This document shows, in pieces, positions 23,695 through 32,693 of a stretch of DNA of 64,000 bases. Numbering within the stretch: position 1 is the stretch's first letter; each line of letters begins with the position of its first letter. The notes beneath the pieces are model-generated. The model was not told the origin of the DNA and did not search any database. It saw only the letters and a list, made by a program, of their open reading frames with translations. The translations under genes and the position numbers were made by a program. The stretch spans positions 155,704 through 219,703 of the forward strand of contig NZ_LGCL01000026.1 in the NCBI RefSeq assembly GCF_001306115.1. The letters run 5' to 3'. The stretch is from Ornatilinea apprima (GTDB taxonomy: Bacteria; Chloroflexota; Anaerolineae; Anaerolineales; Anaerolineaceae).

Positions 23695-24261
23695 TCATGA
23701 GAAGAGCATGTTCATCATCTCATCCGCGGGCACGGCTTCGCTGCTGCCAGCGATGAAGACCACATCGTCCACAGCGCAGTAATAGGTCTCGCCCCAGCGT
23801 TCCGTGGCACGCTCAATCTCTTTTTTGTCCCTTTGCACTTCCTCATGCTGTTCTCCGTGCTTTGCCAGCAGCCGCTTGCGATTCATCGCGTACAGGGTAA
23901 TCGCCGCCGCAAACACCCCCAACGCCGGCAGCAGTGCGCCCCGCTGCTGGGTAAAGATGTGCCACAGCAGTACCAGCGCCAGAAAACTCATCACCAAAAC
24001 CACCTGGTCGGGGTGCAGCCCGCGCGGCTGGACCAGGCGCTTGGTGGGCGGGCCAAACCGTTTGGACAGCTTGCGCATGGCTTCACTGCCGCTGACCTTA
24101 TTCCCGGCATGTGCGCTCACCGAAGGGTCCAGCCGCTCGTCGGCTGTCTCCTTTAACCGGTTGCCTTCCAGGCTTTCCACAAAAATCTTGGTCACCTTGT
24201 AAACCCGCGTGTTGTTACCACACACCGGGCAGGTGATCACAACCTCATCAGAAGAAGTCAC
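23695..24261 (-). CDS. zinc-ribbon-headed membrane protein, uncharacterised
   Basis: 188 residues. An N-terminal CPVCG half-ribbon (residues 11-15) is followed by a soluble stretch, two adjacent membrane helices at about 88-128 (MSFLALVLLWHIF and ALGVFAAAITLYA), and a charged coiled segment (EEVQRDKKEIERATERW). A YYCAVDDVVFIAGSSEAVP tail ends the protein. It lies 13 bases after another small membrane protein on the same strand, and the two should be co-transcribed. Function unknown. Confidence 0.65.
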   Translation of the reverse strand: MTSSDEVVITCPVCGNNTRVYKVTKIFVESLEGNRLKETADERLDPSVSAHAGNKVSGSEAMRKLSKRFGPPTKRLVQPRGLHPDQVVLVMSFLALVLLWHIFTQQRGALLPALGVFAAAITLYAMNRKRLLAKHGEQHEEVQRDKKEIERATERWGETYYCAVDDVVFIAGSSEAVPADEMMNMLFS

Positions 24262-24274
24262 CGCGCCTCCCGCC

Positions 24275-24607
24275 TTATCGGATCGCGAATGCCGACATTA
24301 ACACACCGCTGGTTACCAGCATCCACCAATATTGAGAATACTCCACCGGCACGCTGGGAACCGCTCGAATAATTCCGCCGGCCAAAATCATCACCAACCC
24401 AAAGGTAATCAGCGGCATGCTGGTTACTTTTACACCCAGGTTCTTTTGCAGCTCGGCTTCAATCTTTTTGGTGCTCTTTCCCTTTTTCTTCTCACGCTCC
24501 ACTAAAGAGCGCAGTCGGCGCGCTTTCCCCCACTGCAGCAGCATCAAACGCACATAGAACAATACCACCACCACAATCGTTACGATCGTTCCAAAATCCA
24601 GTTTCAT
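24275..24607 (-). CDS. uncharacterised small membrane protein
   Basis: 110 residues with three hydrophobic segments (about 7-25, 58-78, 84-107). A strongly basic segment KARRLRSLVEREKKKGKSTKK follows the first. First gene of a two-gene minus-strand operon, with its start 140 bases from the divergent gene at 24750. No family recognised. Confidence 0.6.
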   Translation of the reverse strand: MKLDFGTIVTIVVVVLFYVRLMLLQWGKARRLRSLVEREKKKGKSTKKIEAELQKNLGVKVTSMPLITFGLVMILAGGIIRAVPSVPVEYSQYWWMLVTSGVLMSAFAIR

Positions 24608-24688
24608 TCAGCCAGTCTCCTCATTGTTGGGGTTGCAAACGATTATCAATGAAGCCGTCCCGCTTGTCAATCATTTCTTACGCGTGTC

Positions 24689-24717
24689 TTTTCAATCCCC
24701 ATCACTTCAAGTATAAC
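24689..24717 (+). promoter_or_regulatory. candidate promoter
   Basis: TTTTCA (24689-24694), a 17-base spacer and TATAAC (24712-24717), about 30 bases before the helical-protein gene. Confidence 0.45.
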
Positions 24718-24749
24718 TGATCTAAAGACAAGCACTCCGGAGGGTCTCC

Positions 24750-25124
24750 ATGTCCGAAAATCCCAATCCCGATCTATCAGATGAACTGCGCCAGTTTGGC
24801 CAATCACTAAAAAATTTCTTCAAATCCGCCTGGGAAAGCCAGGAGCGCCAGCAGATTCAAAATGAGATTGAACACAGCCTCGACGAAGTCGCCCGCGCCC
24901 TCAACCAGGCCGCCGACGATTTCACCCAGAGCCGGCAGGGCCAGCAGCTCAAAGCCGAGTTTGATGACCTCAAGCAGCGAGTTGAGTCGGGTGAGCTGAG
25001 CGATAAAATCCAAAACGATCTGAAGAACACCCTGCGCCAGGTCACCCAAGAGCTTGACCAGGCCGCCAGCCGCTGGTCTCAACCGTCCAGCGCGGGCGAT
25101 GAGTCTGAGCAGCAGCCATCCTGA
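24750..25124 (+). CDS. small amphipathic helical protein
   Basis: 124 residues, almost entirely predicted helix with regular hydrophobic spacing (LRQFGQSLKNFF, IEHSLDEVARALNQAADDF, LKNTLRQVTQELDQAASRW), and acidic, Gln-rich composition. There is no signal or membrane helix. It resembles the small apolipoprotein-like or membrane-surface helical proteins common in Chloroflexota, but no function can be assigned. GGAGG lies 7 bases before the ATG. Confidence 0.7.
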   Translation: MSENPNPDLSDELRQFGQSLKNFFKSAWESQERQQIQNEIEHSLDEVARALNQAADDFTQSRQGQQLKAEFDDLKQRVESGELSDKIQNDLKNTLRQVTQELDQAASRWSQPSSAGDESEQQPS

Positions 25125-25199
25125 TCGCCCAACGGCAGCCATCATTTCCCAGCCGCCCCGCGACCGGTGCGGCGCTTTGTTTTGGTTTACAATAAAGCT

Positions 25200-27872
25200 A
25201 TGCAAGTCATCCTCACCCACGAACAATCCGATTTTGATGCCATTGCCTCTCTGCTTGGCGCGGCAATTCTCAATGAAACGGCCCTGCCCGTTCTGCCGCG
25301 CCGCCTCAACCGCAACGTTCAGGCTTTTATCAGCTTTTACGGCATCGAACTGCCGTTTGTTCACCCCAATGATTTGCCCGCCCAGCCCATCGACACCGCC
25401 ATCCTGGTAGACACGCAATCCCTGCCCTCTCTGCGCGGCTTCACCGACCAGACTCAGGTGCAGGTCTACGACCACCATCCCCTCAAAGCCAACACTCCCA
25501 AACAGTGGAACGTGCACACTGAAAAGTTAGGCGCGACCACCACTTTTTTTGTAGAGCAGCTCTGCGAGCACAGCGGCGGAATGAACGTCATCCACGCCTC
25601 ATTGTTTCTGCTGGGCATCTATGAAGATACCGGCTCGCTGACCTATGAAAGCACCACCCCGCGCGACGTTCGCGCGGCGGCAGCCCTCCTGGAACGCGGC
25701 GCGAACCTGCGCATCGTCGCCGAGTATCTCAATCCACCGCTCTCCCCCGACCAGCGCCTGCTCTACGACCAGCTCCTCGACTCGCTCAAGGTGCTGCAGA
25801 TTAACAATCAGCAAATCGCCATCGCGGTTGGGTCCGCCCGCAAGATGGAAGAGGAAATCTCCAGCGTGGCCCACAAAGTGCGCGACCTGATCGACCCCGA
25901 CGCACTGTTCATTCTGGTCAGCACCAAAGACGGCATCCGCCTGGTGGCGCGTTCTACCACTCCGCACATCAACGTTGGCCGCATCGCCGCCCAGTTCAAT
26001 GGCGGCGGGCACGAACGCGCGGCCGCCGCGCTAATCAATCCTTCTCCTGTGAAATCCGAAACGGAAGAAAAACAGCTTCTGGAAGATAGTCTGGAAAAAC
26101 TCCTCCAAATCCTCCCGGAATTTGTTACCCCGCCGATTTCCGTCGGGCAGCTTATGTCCGCCCGCCCGTTGGTCATCTCCCCAGATACCTCCGTGCAAGA
26201 CGCGGCTCAGATCATGCAGCGCTACGGCTACGAAGGCTATCCGGTGGTGAAAGACAATAAGGTGATTGGCCTGCTCACCCGCCGCGCGGTTGACCGCGCC
26301 ATCGCCCACAAATTAAACCTCACCGCCGGCAGCCTGATGGAAGCTGGCAATGTGTTCGTCTATAAATCGGACTCACTGGAGCAGCTTCAACGGGTGATGA
26401 CCGAAACCGGCTGGGGGCAGGTGCCTGTCATCAGCCAATCGAGCGGTGAGATCATCGGCATTGTAACCCGCACCGACCTTCTGAAAACCATGACCGGCGG
26501 GGCTATCACCCCCTCAGACCGGCGCAAAATGGCCGCCCGCCTCGAATCGGCCATGCCGCCCGCGCGCCTCGCCCTGCTCAAACAGGTCGCGCAGGAGTCG
26601 TACCAGCAAAACACTGCGGTTTACATCGTCGGCGGGTTTGTGCGCGATCTGCTCCTCAACCGCCCAAGCCTCGATTTCGATATTGTCGTTGAAGGCAACG
26701 CCATCGCTCTGGCGCGCACCCTGGTAGACACGTTTGGCGGCCGGATCATCAGCCACCGCCGCTTCGGTACCGCTAAATGGTGGCTGGATGAAATTCGCGA
26801 ATCGCTTGCCCACCGCCTGTCCAACGGCGCCAAAATCAATCCCGATGATTTACCGCCCAGCCTGGACCTGATCAGCGCGCGCACCGAATTTTACAATTAC
26901 CCAACCGCCCTGCCCACCGTCGAACGCTCCTCCATCAAGCTCGACCTGCACCGCCGCGACTTCACCATCAACACCCTCGCTCTGCGCCTCGACGGCCATC
27001 ACTATGGAGAGCTGTACGATTACTGGGGCGGTCTTTCCGACTTGCAGCGTGGCGTGATTCGCGTGCTGCACTCACTTTCTTTTATAGACGACCCCACCCG
27101 CATGCTGCGCGCGGTGCGTTTTGAGCAGCGCTTTGAATTTCACATCGACAATCGCACCCGCCAATTGATGGAAGAAGCCCGCGACATGCTGCGCCAGGTC
27201 AGCGGCAACCGCCTGCGCCACGAGCTTGACCTGCTGCTGGCTGAGCCCCGCGCCGACGCCATGCTGGCCCGTCTTCACAACCTGGATCTTCTTCAGGCCA
27301 TTCATCCCCATCTCTCCTGGAGCGAAGACCTTTCCACCCCTTTGCGTAAAGCCACTCTCCAGCCCATCGATCCCGTCTGGGAGCTTGGTCCTCAGCCGCC
27401 TGGCAGCCCCCTGCGCCTGAGCCTGGCTTATCTCGTCTGGCTTGGCCGCCTCGAGCAATCCAAAATCGGTGAAATCTCCAAACGTCTGCGCTTTACCAGC
27501 CAGCTTCAAAAACAATTGGAAGAGACCGCTTATCTTCACCACCACCTCGCCGAACTTGAAACCTGTTCGCCCAGCCAGGTGGTGGAGCGTCTGCAAGCCC
27601 TATCAAGCCTGTCGATTTATGCCGTCTTCCTGCTCAATCCGCAGTCACCCGCCCTCGAACAAATCACCGGATTTATTTCGCGCTGGTCAAAAGTGCATGC
27701 CCAAACCACCGGCCACCAGCTTCGCCAGGCCGGGCTAGCCCCCGGGCCGCGATACAAACAAATACTCACCGCGCTGCGCAGCGCCTGGCTCGACGGCCAA
27801 ATCTCTACCCCAGCGGAAGAGCAACAATTGCTTGAGCAGCTCATTCAGACCTTGGACTCTCCCCATTCATGA
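25200..27872 (+). CDS. DHH phosphoesterase - CBS - tRNA nucleotidyltransferase fusion
   Basis: 890 residues from ATG 25200 (an in-frame ATG at 25167 adds an unlikely 11). Residues 1-300 are a DHH/DHHA1 phosphoesterase (HEQSDFDAIAS, VYDHHPLK, NGGGHERAAAAL). Residues 315-440 are two CBS domains. From 465 comes a class II poly(A)/CCA nucleotidyltransferase: VGGFVRDLLL, catalytic DFDIVVEG, RRDFTINTLAL and DDPTRMLRAVRFE. This fusion is known, for example in Aquifex, where the enzyme adds only the terminal A of tRNA CCA. Whether this one adds A, CC or CCA is not visible. TACAAT at 25188-25193 lies 6 bases before the ATG, suggesting a leaderless mRNA. Confidence 0.92.
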   Translation: MQVILTHEQSDFDAIASLLGAAILNETALPVLPRRLNRNVQAFISFYGIELPFVHPNDLPAQPIDTAILVDTQSLPSLRGFTDQTQVQVYDHHPLKANTPKQWNVHTEKLGATTTFFVEQLCEHSGGMNVIHASLFLLGIYEDTGSLTYESTTPRDVRAAAALLERGANLRIVAEYLNPPLSPDQRLLYDQLLDSLKVLQINNQQIAIAVGSARKMEEEISSVAHKVRDLIDPDALFILVSTKDGIRLVARSTTPHINVGRIAAQFNGGGHERAAAALINPSPVKSETEEKQLLEDSLEKLLQILPEFVTPPISVGQLMSARPLVISPDTSVQDAAQIMQRYGYEGYPVVKDNKVIGLLTRRAVDRAIAHKLNLTAGSLMEAGNVFVYKSDSLEQLQRVMTETGWGQVPVISQSSGEIIGIVTRTDLLKTMTGGAITPSDRRKMAARLESAMPPARLALLKQVAQESYQQNTAVYIVGGFVRDLLLNRPSLDFDIVVEGNAIALARTLVDTFGGRIISHRRFGTAKWWLDEIRESLAHRLSNGAKINPDDLPPSLDLISARTEFYNYPTALPTVERSSIKLDLHRRDFTINTLALRLDGHHYGELYDYWGGLSDLQRGVIRVLHSLSFIDDPTRMLRAVRFEQRFEFHIDNRTRQLMEEARDMLRQVSGNRLRHELDLLLAEPRADAMLARLHNLDLLQAIHPHLSWSEDLSTPLRKATLQPIDPVWELGPQPPGSPLRLSLAYLVWLGRLEQSKIGEISKRLRFTSQLQKQLEETAYLHHHLAELETCSPSQVVERLQALSSLSIYAVFLLNPQSPALEQITGFISRWSKVHAQTTGHQLRQAGLAPGPRYKQILTALRSAWLDGQISTPAEEQQLLEQLIQTLDSPHS

Positions 27873-27879
27873 ATCAGCC

Positions 27880-28428
27880 ATGACCGCCTCACCCTCTTCC
27901 CACCCGCCATCTTTCCTTTCGAAAATCATTTTTCGCTCAATAAGAGAGGAAGACCTGCCCCAATTGGAATGGGAGGGTGAATACAGCCACTTCCGCCAGG
28001 TCTACGCCGCCGCGTACCGCCGCAGCCTCACCGGGCATACGCTCATCTGGGTCATTGAAATCCCGGAAAAACAGATTATTGGTCAGGTCTTTGTGCAGTT
28101 GAACAGCGACCGCCCCGAACTGGCCGATGGTTCCAGCCGCGCTTACCTATATGCCTTTCGCATTCGGCCGGAATACCGCAATCTTGGCCTCGGCTCAATT
28201 GTTCTTGATCTGGTGGAAGAGAGCATGGCTCAAATGGGGTTTCTCTATCTCACCCTCAATGTGGCCAAAAACAACCTGGATGCCCAACGTCTCTACCGCC
28301 GCAAAGGATATGCCGTCATGGCGCACGAACCGGGCCGGTGGAGCTACACCGACCATCAAGGCGTACTTCGCCATGTGGTTGAGCCAGCCTGGCGAATGGA
28401 AAAAAAGTTAAAGCCGCCCAAATCCTGA
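27880..28428 (+). CDS. GNAT-family N-acetyltransferase
   Basis: 182 residues from ATG 27880, 7 bases after the previous stop. The GNAT fold is clear: IIFRSIREEDLPQL start, the beta-4 strand AYLYAFRIRPEYR, the acetyl-CoA loop NLGLGSIVLD (Q/RxxGxG/A type) and the LNVAKNNLDAQRLYRRKGY C-terminal signature. The acceptor substrate is unknown. Probably co-transcribed with the nucleotidyltransferase. Confidence 0.85.
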   Translation: MTASPSSHPPSFLSKIIFRSIREEDLPQLEWEGEYSHFRQVYAAAYRRSLTGHTLIWVIEIPEKQIIGQVFVQLNSDRPELADGSSRAYLYAFRIRPEYRNLGLGSIVLDLVEESMAQMGFLYLTLNVAKNNLDAQRLYRRKGYAVMAHEPGRWSYTDHQGVLRHVVEPAWRMEKKLKPPKS

Positions 28429-28469
28429 TCCAGCACAGCCCAATCCATCTATTAGCCGCGCTCCCTGCC

Positions 28470-28497
28470 GCCGCCCGCGAGAAATTCCGCGGGCGGC
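28470..28497 (+). terminator. GC-rich hairpin after the acetyltransferase gene
   Basis: GCCGCCCGCG (28470-28479) pairs with CGCGGGCGGC (28488-28497) around an 8-base loop, followed by a T-rich but interrupted stretch. Confidence 0.55.
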
Positions 28498-28531
28498 GCT
28501 CTCATCATTCTTTCATTTTAAGCATCCAAAC

Positions 28532-28561
28532 CAGACAATTTCCATTTTTACCTGTTATAAT
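28532..28561 (+). promoter_or_regulatory. promoter of the EF-G paralogue
   Basis: CAGACA (28532-28537), an 18-base spacer and a perfect TATAAT (28556-28561). The leader of about 95 bases contains an AGAAGT...ACTTCT inverted pair near 28573 and 28618. Confidence 0.65.
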
Positions 28562-28663
28562 TAGTCCGGTTGCAGAAGTTAACATTTTTGACAGGATGCG
28601 AACATTCCCTTAAAATTAGACTTCTGGGAACGATAAAAATCTTTTTGGAAGGGTTGCTATTCA

Positions 28664-30730
28664 ATGAAAGAATATACTTCAGAGTCCATCCGCAACGTTG
28701 TGTTGGTATCTCACTCCAGCGCGGGGAAGACGATGCTGGCAGAATCCTGCTTGCACGTCACCGGTGGCACAACCCGTCTTGGTAAGATTGAAGACGGCAC
28801 CACTGTAGCCGATTTCGATGAAGAAGAAATTCGGCGTGGTATTTCTGTCTACACTTCCGTAGTTCCGGTTGAGTACAAAGATACCAAAATCAACCTGCTC
28901 GACACTCCTGGCTATTATGACTTCATCGGCGAGACCATCTCCGCCCTCAGCGTGGCCGACAGCGCGGTTGTGCTGTTGGATTCGGTCGCCGGCCGTGAAG
29001 TGGGCACCGAAGTGGCCTGGGATTACTGCGACCGCCTCAACCTTCCTCGTTTGCTCATCATTAACAAAATGAATCGGGATAACGCGAATTTCCAGAAAGC
29101 TCTCGCGACGATGGAAGAGTTCTCCGAAACCCGCCTGATTCCGATTCAAATTCCCTGGGGCGAAAAAGCAGATTTCAAAGGCGTGATCGACCTGATCGGC
29201 ATGAAAGCCTATAAAGGCGACGGCAAGACCGTGGTAGACATCCCCGCCGACATGAAAGACGCCGCCGAAGAAGCCCAACTGCAGCTCATCGAAGCTGCCG
29301 CCGAAGGCGACGACTCGCTTATGGAAAAATATTTCGAAGCCGGAACGCTTTCACAAGAAGACATTCTATCGGGTCTGCGCAAAGTCGTGCGCGCCGGCGC
29401 TTTTGTGCCCGTTTTGGCTGCCGCTGGCTCTGCTCAAATCGGCGTCATTCCTTTCCTCGACACCGTTCTCAGCCTGCTCCCCTCCCCGGTAGATGCCCCC
29501 GCCCGCAAAGCCCAGGGTAAAGCTGGTGAAGAGACCCTCACCGCTGCCGATAACGGCCCGTTGGCCCTCTATGTGTGGAAGACCACAGCTGATCCCTTCG
29601 TTGGTAAACAGACCTACTTCCGCATCTTCTCTGGCATGATCACCTCCGATTCGCGCGTTTGGAACCCGGATAAAGGCATTGAAGAGCGCTTCGGCACCGT
29701 CAGCATTCCGCGCGGAAAAGAACTATTTTCGGTAAAAACCGTGCATGCCGGCGACATTGCCGTGGTTCCCAAGCTTTCCGAAACCAGCACCGGCAACACC
29801 TTGTGCGATAAAGCGCACACATTGACCATCGCCCCCCCCGAATATCCGCACGCCCTGTACCGGGTGGCGGTATTCCCCAAGACCCAGGCCGACTCAACCA
29901 AGATCAGCCCCTCGCTCACCCGTTTATGCGAAGAGGATATGACCCTCAGCTGGCAGAATGATCCAGCCACCCGCCAGACCATCCTACAGGGTATGGGCGA
30001 ACAGCATATTGAAGTTGCCATCCGCCGCGCCGAGACCAAATTGCAGGTCGGTTTCACCACCGAAGCCCCCAAAGTGCCATACTTTGAGACCATTCGCGGC
30101 AAAGGCCAGGCCATGTACCGCCACAAAAAACAATCGGGTGGTTCCGGCCAGTTTGGCGAAGTTCATCTGCGTGTCGAGCCCCTTCCCGATGGCGAGTTTG
30201 AATTTGTCAACGACGTTTTCGGTGGCGCGATCTCCAACAACTACATGCCCGCCATTGAAAAAGGTATCCGCAACGTGATGAAAGACGGTATCATTGGCGG
30301 TTACCCGGTATCCGGCGTCAAAGTGGCCGTCTTTGACGGCAAAGAGCACCCGGTGGATTCCAAACCAGTCGCCTTTGAAATCGCGGGCCGCCAGGCTTTC
30401 AAACTGGCCTTCAAAGACGCCGACCCCGTGCTGCAAGAGCCGATCATGAACGTGCGCATCACTGTTCCCGAGAGCATGATGGGTGACATCATGGGCGACT
30501 TGAACACCCGCCGTGGGCGCGTGATGGGCATGGAATCGGAAAAAGGCAAATCCATTATCAACGCCCAGGTTCCGCTGGCTGAAATGCTGCGCTACACCAC
30601 CGATTTACGTTCCATGACCGGCGGCCGAGGCCTCTTCACCATGGAACTCGCCCATTACGAAATCGTGCCGGCCCACATCACCATGGAAATCGTGGCCAAA
30701 CGCAAGCAGGAAGAAGAGGAAGAAGAATAG
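28664..30730 (+). CDS. elongation factor G paralogue (EF-G2/FusA2-like)
   Basis: 688 residues with the five-domain EF-G plan. The GTPase motifs are unusual: the P-loop is SHSSAGKT (16-23) rather than AHIDAGKT; G3 is DTPGYYDF (80-87), so the catalytic His of DTPGH is Tyr84; G4 is NKMN (134-137) in place of NKMD; switch I has RRGISV. Domains III-V are well conserved (GMGEQHIEVAIRR, GGSGQFGEVHLRVEP, RRGRVMGME), with an acidic EEEEEE tail. This fits the EF-G2 group, distinct from canonical fusA, which should lie beyond the right edge with tuf. GGAAGG precedes the ATG. Confidence 0.88.
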   Translation: MKEYTSESIRNVVLVSHSSAGKTMLAESCLHVTGGTTRLGKIEDGTTVADFDEEEIRRGISVYTSVVPVEYKDTKINLLDTPGYYDFIGETISALSVADSAVVLLDSVAGREVGTEVAWDYCDRLNLPRLLIINKMNRDNANFQKALATMEEFSETRLIPIQIPWGEKADFKGVIDLIGMKAYKGDGKTVVDIPADMKDAAEEAQLQLIEAAAEGDDSLMEKYFEAGTLSQEDILSGLRKVVRAGAFVPVLAAAGSAQIGVIPFLDTVLSLLPSPVDAPARKAQGKAGEETLTAADNGPLALYVWKTTADPFVGKQTYFRIFSGMITSDSRVWNPDKGIEERFGTVSIPRGKELFSVKTVHAGDIAVVPKLSETSTGNTLCDKAHTLTIAPPEYPHALYRVAVFPKTQADSTKISPSLTRLCEEDMTLSWQNDPATRQTILQGMGEQHIEVAIRRAETKLQVGFTTEAPKVPYFETIRGKGQAMYRHKKQSGGSGQFGEVHLRVEPLPDGEFEFVNDVFGGAISNNYMPAIEKGIRNVMKDGIIGGYPVSGVKVAVFDGKEHPVDSKPVAFEIAGRQAFKLAFKDADPVLQEPIMNVRITVPESMMGDIMGDLNTRRGRVMGMESEKGKSIINAQVPLAEMLRYTTDLRSMTGGRGLFTMELAHYEIVPAHITMEIVAKRKQEEEEEE

Positions 30731-30757
30731 TCTTCTCCGGTCTCCAATCAGGCAACC

Positions 30758-30791
30758 AACAGTCCGGGCCGCAAACGCCCGGGCTGTTTTT
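30758..30791 (+). terminator. terminator of the EF-G paralogue
   Basis: Stem AACAGTCCGGGC (30758-30769) with GCCCGGGCTGTT (30777-30788) and a T-run. Confidence 0.85.
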
Positions 30792-30801
30792 CTTCTTACG
30801 A

Positions 30802-30807
30802 TATAAT
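30802..30807 (+). promoter_or_regulatory. -10 element
   Basis: Perfect TATAAT, 55 bases before the next start codon; no good -35 at 17 bases. Confidence 0.4.
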
Positions 30808-30861
30808 AAAGATGTTGTTTGCCTGCTCTCACCCAAACCGGTCTGTCCACAGGTGCCGCGC

Positions 30862-32082
30862 ATGTCCTCATCCCAGAAATATCTCACCTTTTTTGTCGGC
30901 CTGCTGCTTCTCACCGCCATCCTGGCTGTAGCCATCCACACCCTGACGGCCGGCAACACCATCGGCGCTGACTTCATGGTGTTTTACCTTGCCGGGCGCT
31001 CCAGCTTCATCGAAGGCAACGGCCCCTACACCGCCGAGAATAACCTGCTTAGCCAGCTTGCCATCAACGAACGCCCCGCTGACCCCAGCGAAGACCAACT
31101 CACGTTCAGCTACCCGCCTTACGTTCTCCTGGCGATTTTCCCTCTGGTCTATTTACCCTTTACCTGGGCGCAGGCCGTGTGGATGGCCCTTCTCCTTGTG
31201 CTGCAGATCTTGCTGCCGCTCTTCTTATTTCCCCGCGCTCCTCGCTGGGCGGTTGCCACCTCTTTCCTCCTTTACCCTATCACCCTGGGATTCATTCTTG
31301 GCAATTTTGCCGCGCCCATCGGCGTTTTTCTCCTCGCCGTGTACGCGGTTTTGTTTAATCAAGAACAATCGCCCTCCCACATCGCAGACGCGCTGGCCGG
31401 TATGGGTTTGGCCTGGTGCACGGCCAAACCGCAGTTCTCCTGGCTGATCATCCTTTTCCTGCTTCTGGCCGCGCTCAAACAGCGCCGCTGGTGGCTGTTA
31501 GGAGCCTTTTCTTGCGCGATGGTGACCTTCCTGGCCGCATCCTTCCTCATTCTGCCTTCCTGGCCTGTCGATTGGGTCAGCCAGGTGCTCTACTACGCCC
31601 AGACCAACCGCACCCTTCTCCATCTCACCCTGCTGCTGCAACTGGTCCTCCCCGGACCCCTCAGTACGGCGTTGACCCCTGTATTGGTTGGCCTGGCGCT
31701 CATTGGAGCGGGCTTTGTTCTCTATCGCTGGTGGCAGGGGAAAACCTCCGCGCTGGCAGCCCTCAGTTGGGTAGCGCTGATCACCTACCTGGTGCACCCG
31801 CGCGGCGTCGCGTACGAACAGATCACCTTTCTCATTCCCTTCTTGCTGTGGGTTTTCACACCGGCAGCGCCGCGGCTCACCCTCACGCGGGGGATGTCGT
31901 GGATTCTAGCCATTGCCGCTTCGTGGCTGGGCTTCTATGGAGCCCGCTTCGCTTCCGGTTATTACGCCCTGCCAGAATGGATTCTGGCTTTCTACGTTCT
32001 TTGGATGATCCTCTATCTCACCCACTGGCAAAAAGCAGAGCGCCCTCTGCCGTCTCAAACAACCACTGCGCCTTTAGAATAG
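30862..32082 (+). CDS. polytopic membrane protein, GT87/DUF2029-like
   Basis: 406 residues from ATG 30862 (GTG 30853 also in frame). It has roughly ten to eleven membrane helices. The first extracytoplasmic loop contains DFMVFYLAGRSSF, and later TFSYPPYVLLAIFPLVYLPF, both typical of the DUF2029/glycosyltransferase family 87 group, membrane mannosyl-type transferases using polyprenyl donors. The key Asp of that loop (DFMVFY) is present. Ends 9 bases before the LOG gene, so the two are probably co-transcribed. Sugar and acceptor unknown. Confidence 0.75.
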   Translation: MSSSQKYLTFFVGLLLLTAILAVAIHTLTAGNTIGADFMVFYLAGRSSFIEGNGPYTAENNLLSQLAINERPADPSEDQLTFSYPPYVLLAIFPLVYLPFTWAQAVWMALLLVLQILLPLFLFPRAPRWAVATSFLLYPITLGFILGNFAAPIGVFLLAVYAVLFNQEQSPSHIADALAGMGLAWCTAKPQFSWLIILFLLLAALKQRRWWLLGAFSCAMVTFLAASFLILPSWPVDWVSQVLYYAQTNRTLLHLTLLLQLVLPGPLSTALTPVLVGLALIGAGFVLYRWWQGKTSALAALSWVALITYLVHPRGVAYEQITFLIPFLLWVFTPAAPRLTLTRGMSWILAIAASWLGFYGARFASGYYALPEWILAFYVLWMILYLTHWQKAERPLPSQTTTAPLE

Positions 32083-32091
32083 GAGCCCTCC

Positions 32092-32622
32092 ATGCGAATT
32101 TCCGTGTTTGGCAGCGCCCGTCCGCTGCCCGAAAGCCAGCTTTATCAAGATGCCTACCAGCTTGGCCGTTTGCTTGGCAGCCAGTCGTGGACGGTACTCA
32201 CCGGCGGCTACATGGGCACGATGGAAGCCGTCTCGCGCGGCGTGGTCGAGACAGGTGGCCACACCATTGGTGTTACCTGCGCCGAAATTGAGAAATGGCG
32301 CAACAATGGTGCCAACCCCTGGGTGCAGGAAGAAGTGCGCCTGAACACCCTGGTTGAGCGCATTCAATACATCACCGATCACTGCGACGCCGCACTGGCC
32401 TTGCCCGGCGGCCCCGGCACACTGACCGAAATCAGCCTTTTGTGGAATCGCCTTATCATCCAGGCGCTCCCACCCATCCCCCTCATCCTTATCGGGTCCG
32501 GATGGCAGCAAACCCTTGATGCTTTCTGGCAATCGCAGCGCGAGCACCTTTCACCAGAAAGCATGGATTTCCTCACCCATGCCCCGGATGTCCGCTCGGC
32601 GTTCGACCTTCTGGTAAAATAG
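32092..32622 (+). CDS. LOG family protein (nucleotide phosphoribohydrolase)
   Basis: 176 residues with the lysine-decarboxylase-like Rossmann fold of LOG proteins: SVFGSARP start, GGYMGTMEAVSRG and the diagnostic PGGPGTLTE (PGGxGTxxE). Characterised members hydrolyse cytokinin riboside 5'-monophosphates or other nucleoside monophosphates to free base. The bacterial role here is unknown. AGGAG lies 6 bases before the ATG. Confidence 0.88.
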   Translation: MRISVFGSARPLPESQLYQDAYQLGRLLGSQSWTVLTGGYMGTMEAVSRGVVETGGHTIGVTCAEIEKWRNNGANPWVQEEVRLNTLVERIQYITDHCDAALALPGGPGTLTEISLLWNRLIIQALPPIPLILIGSGWQQTLDAFWQSQREHLSPESMDFLTHAPDVRSAFDLLVK

Positions 32623-32693
32623 ATCTATTCTTTCAGCTCCCGCGCGGAAGCCGAAGTCATCTTATTCATCCACTACCACCTATTGAGAGCCTT

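Noticed and set aside
32623..32693. T-box or other riboswitch before proS
   Set aside because: Only 71 bases, no T-box sequence or specifier stem visible.
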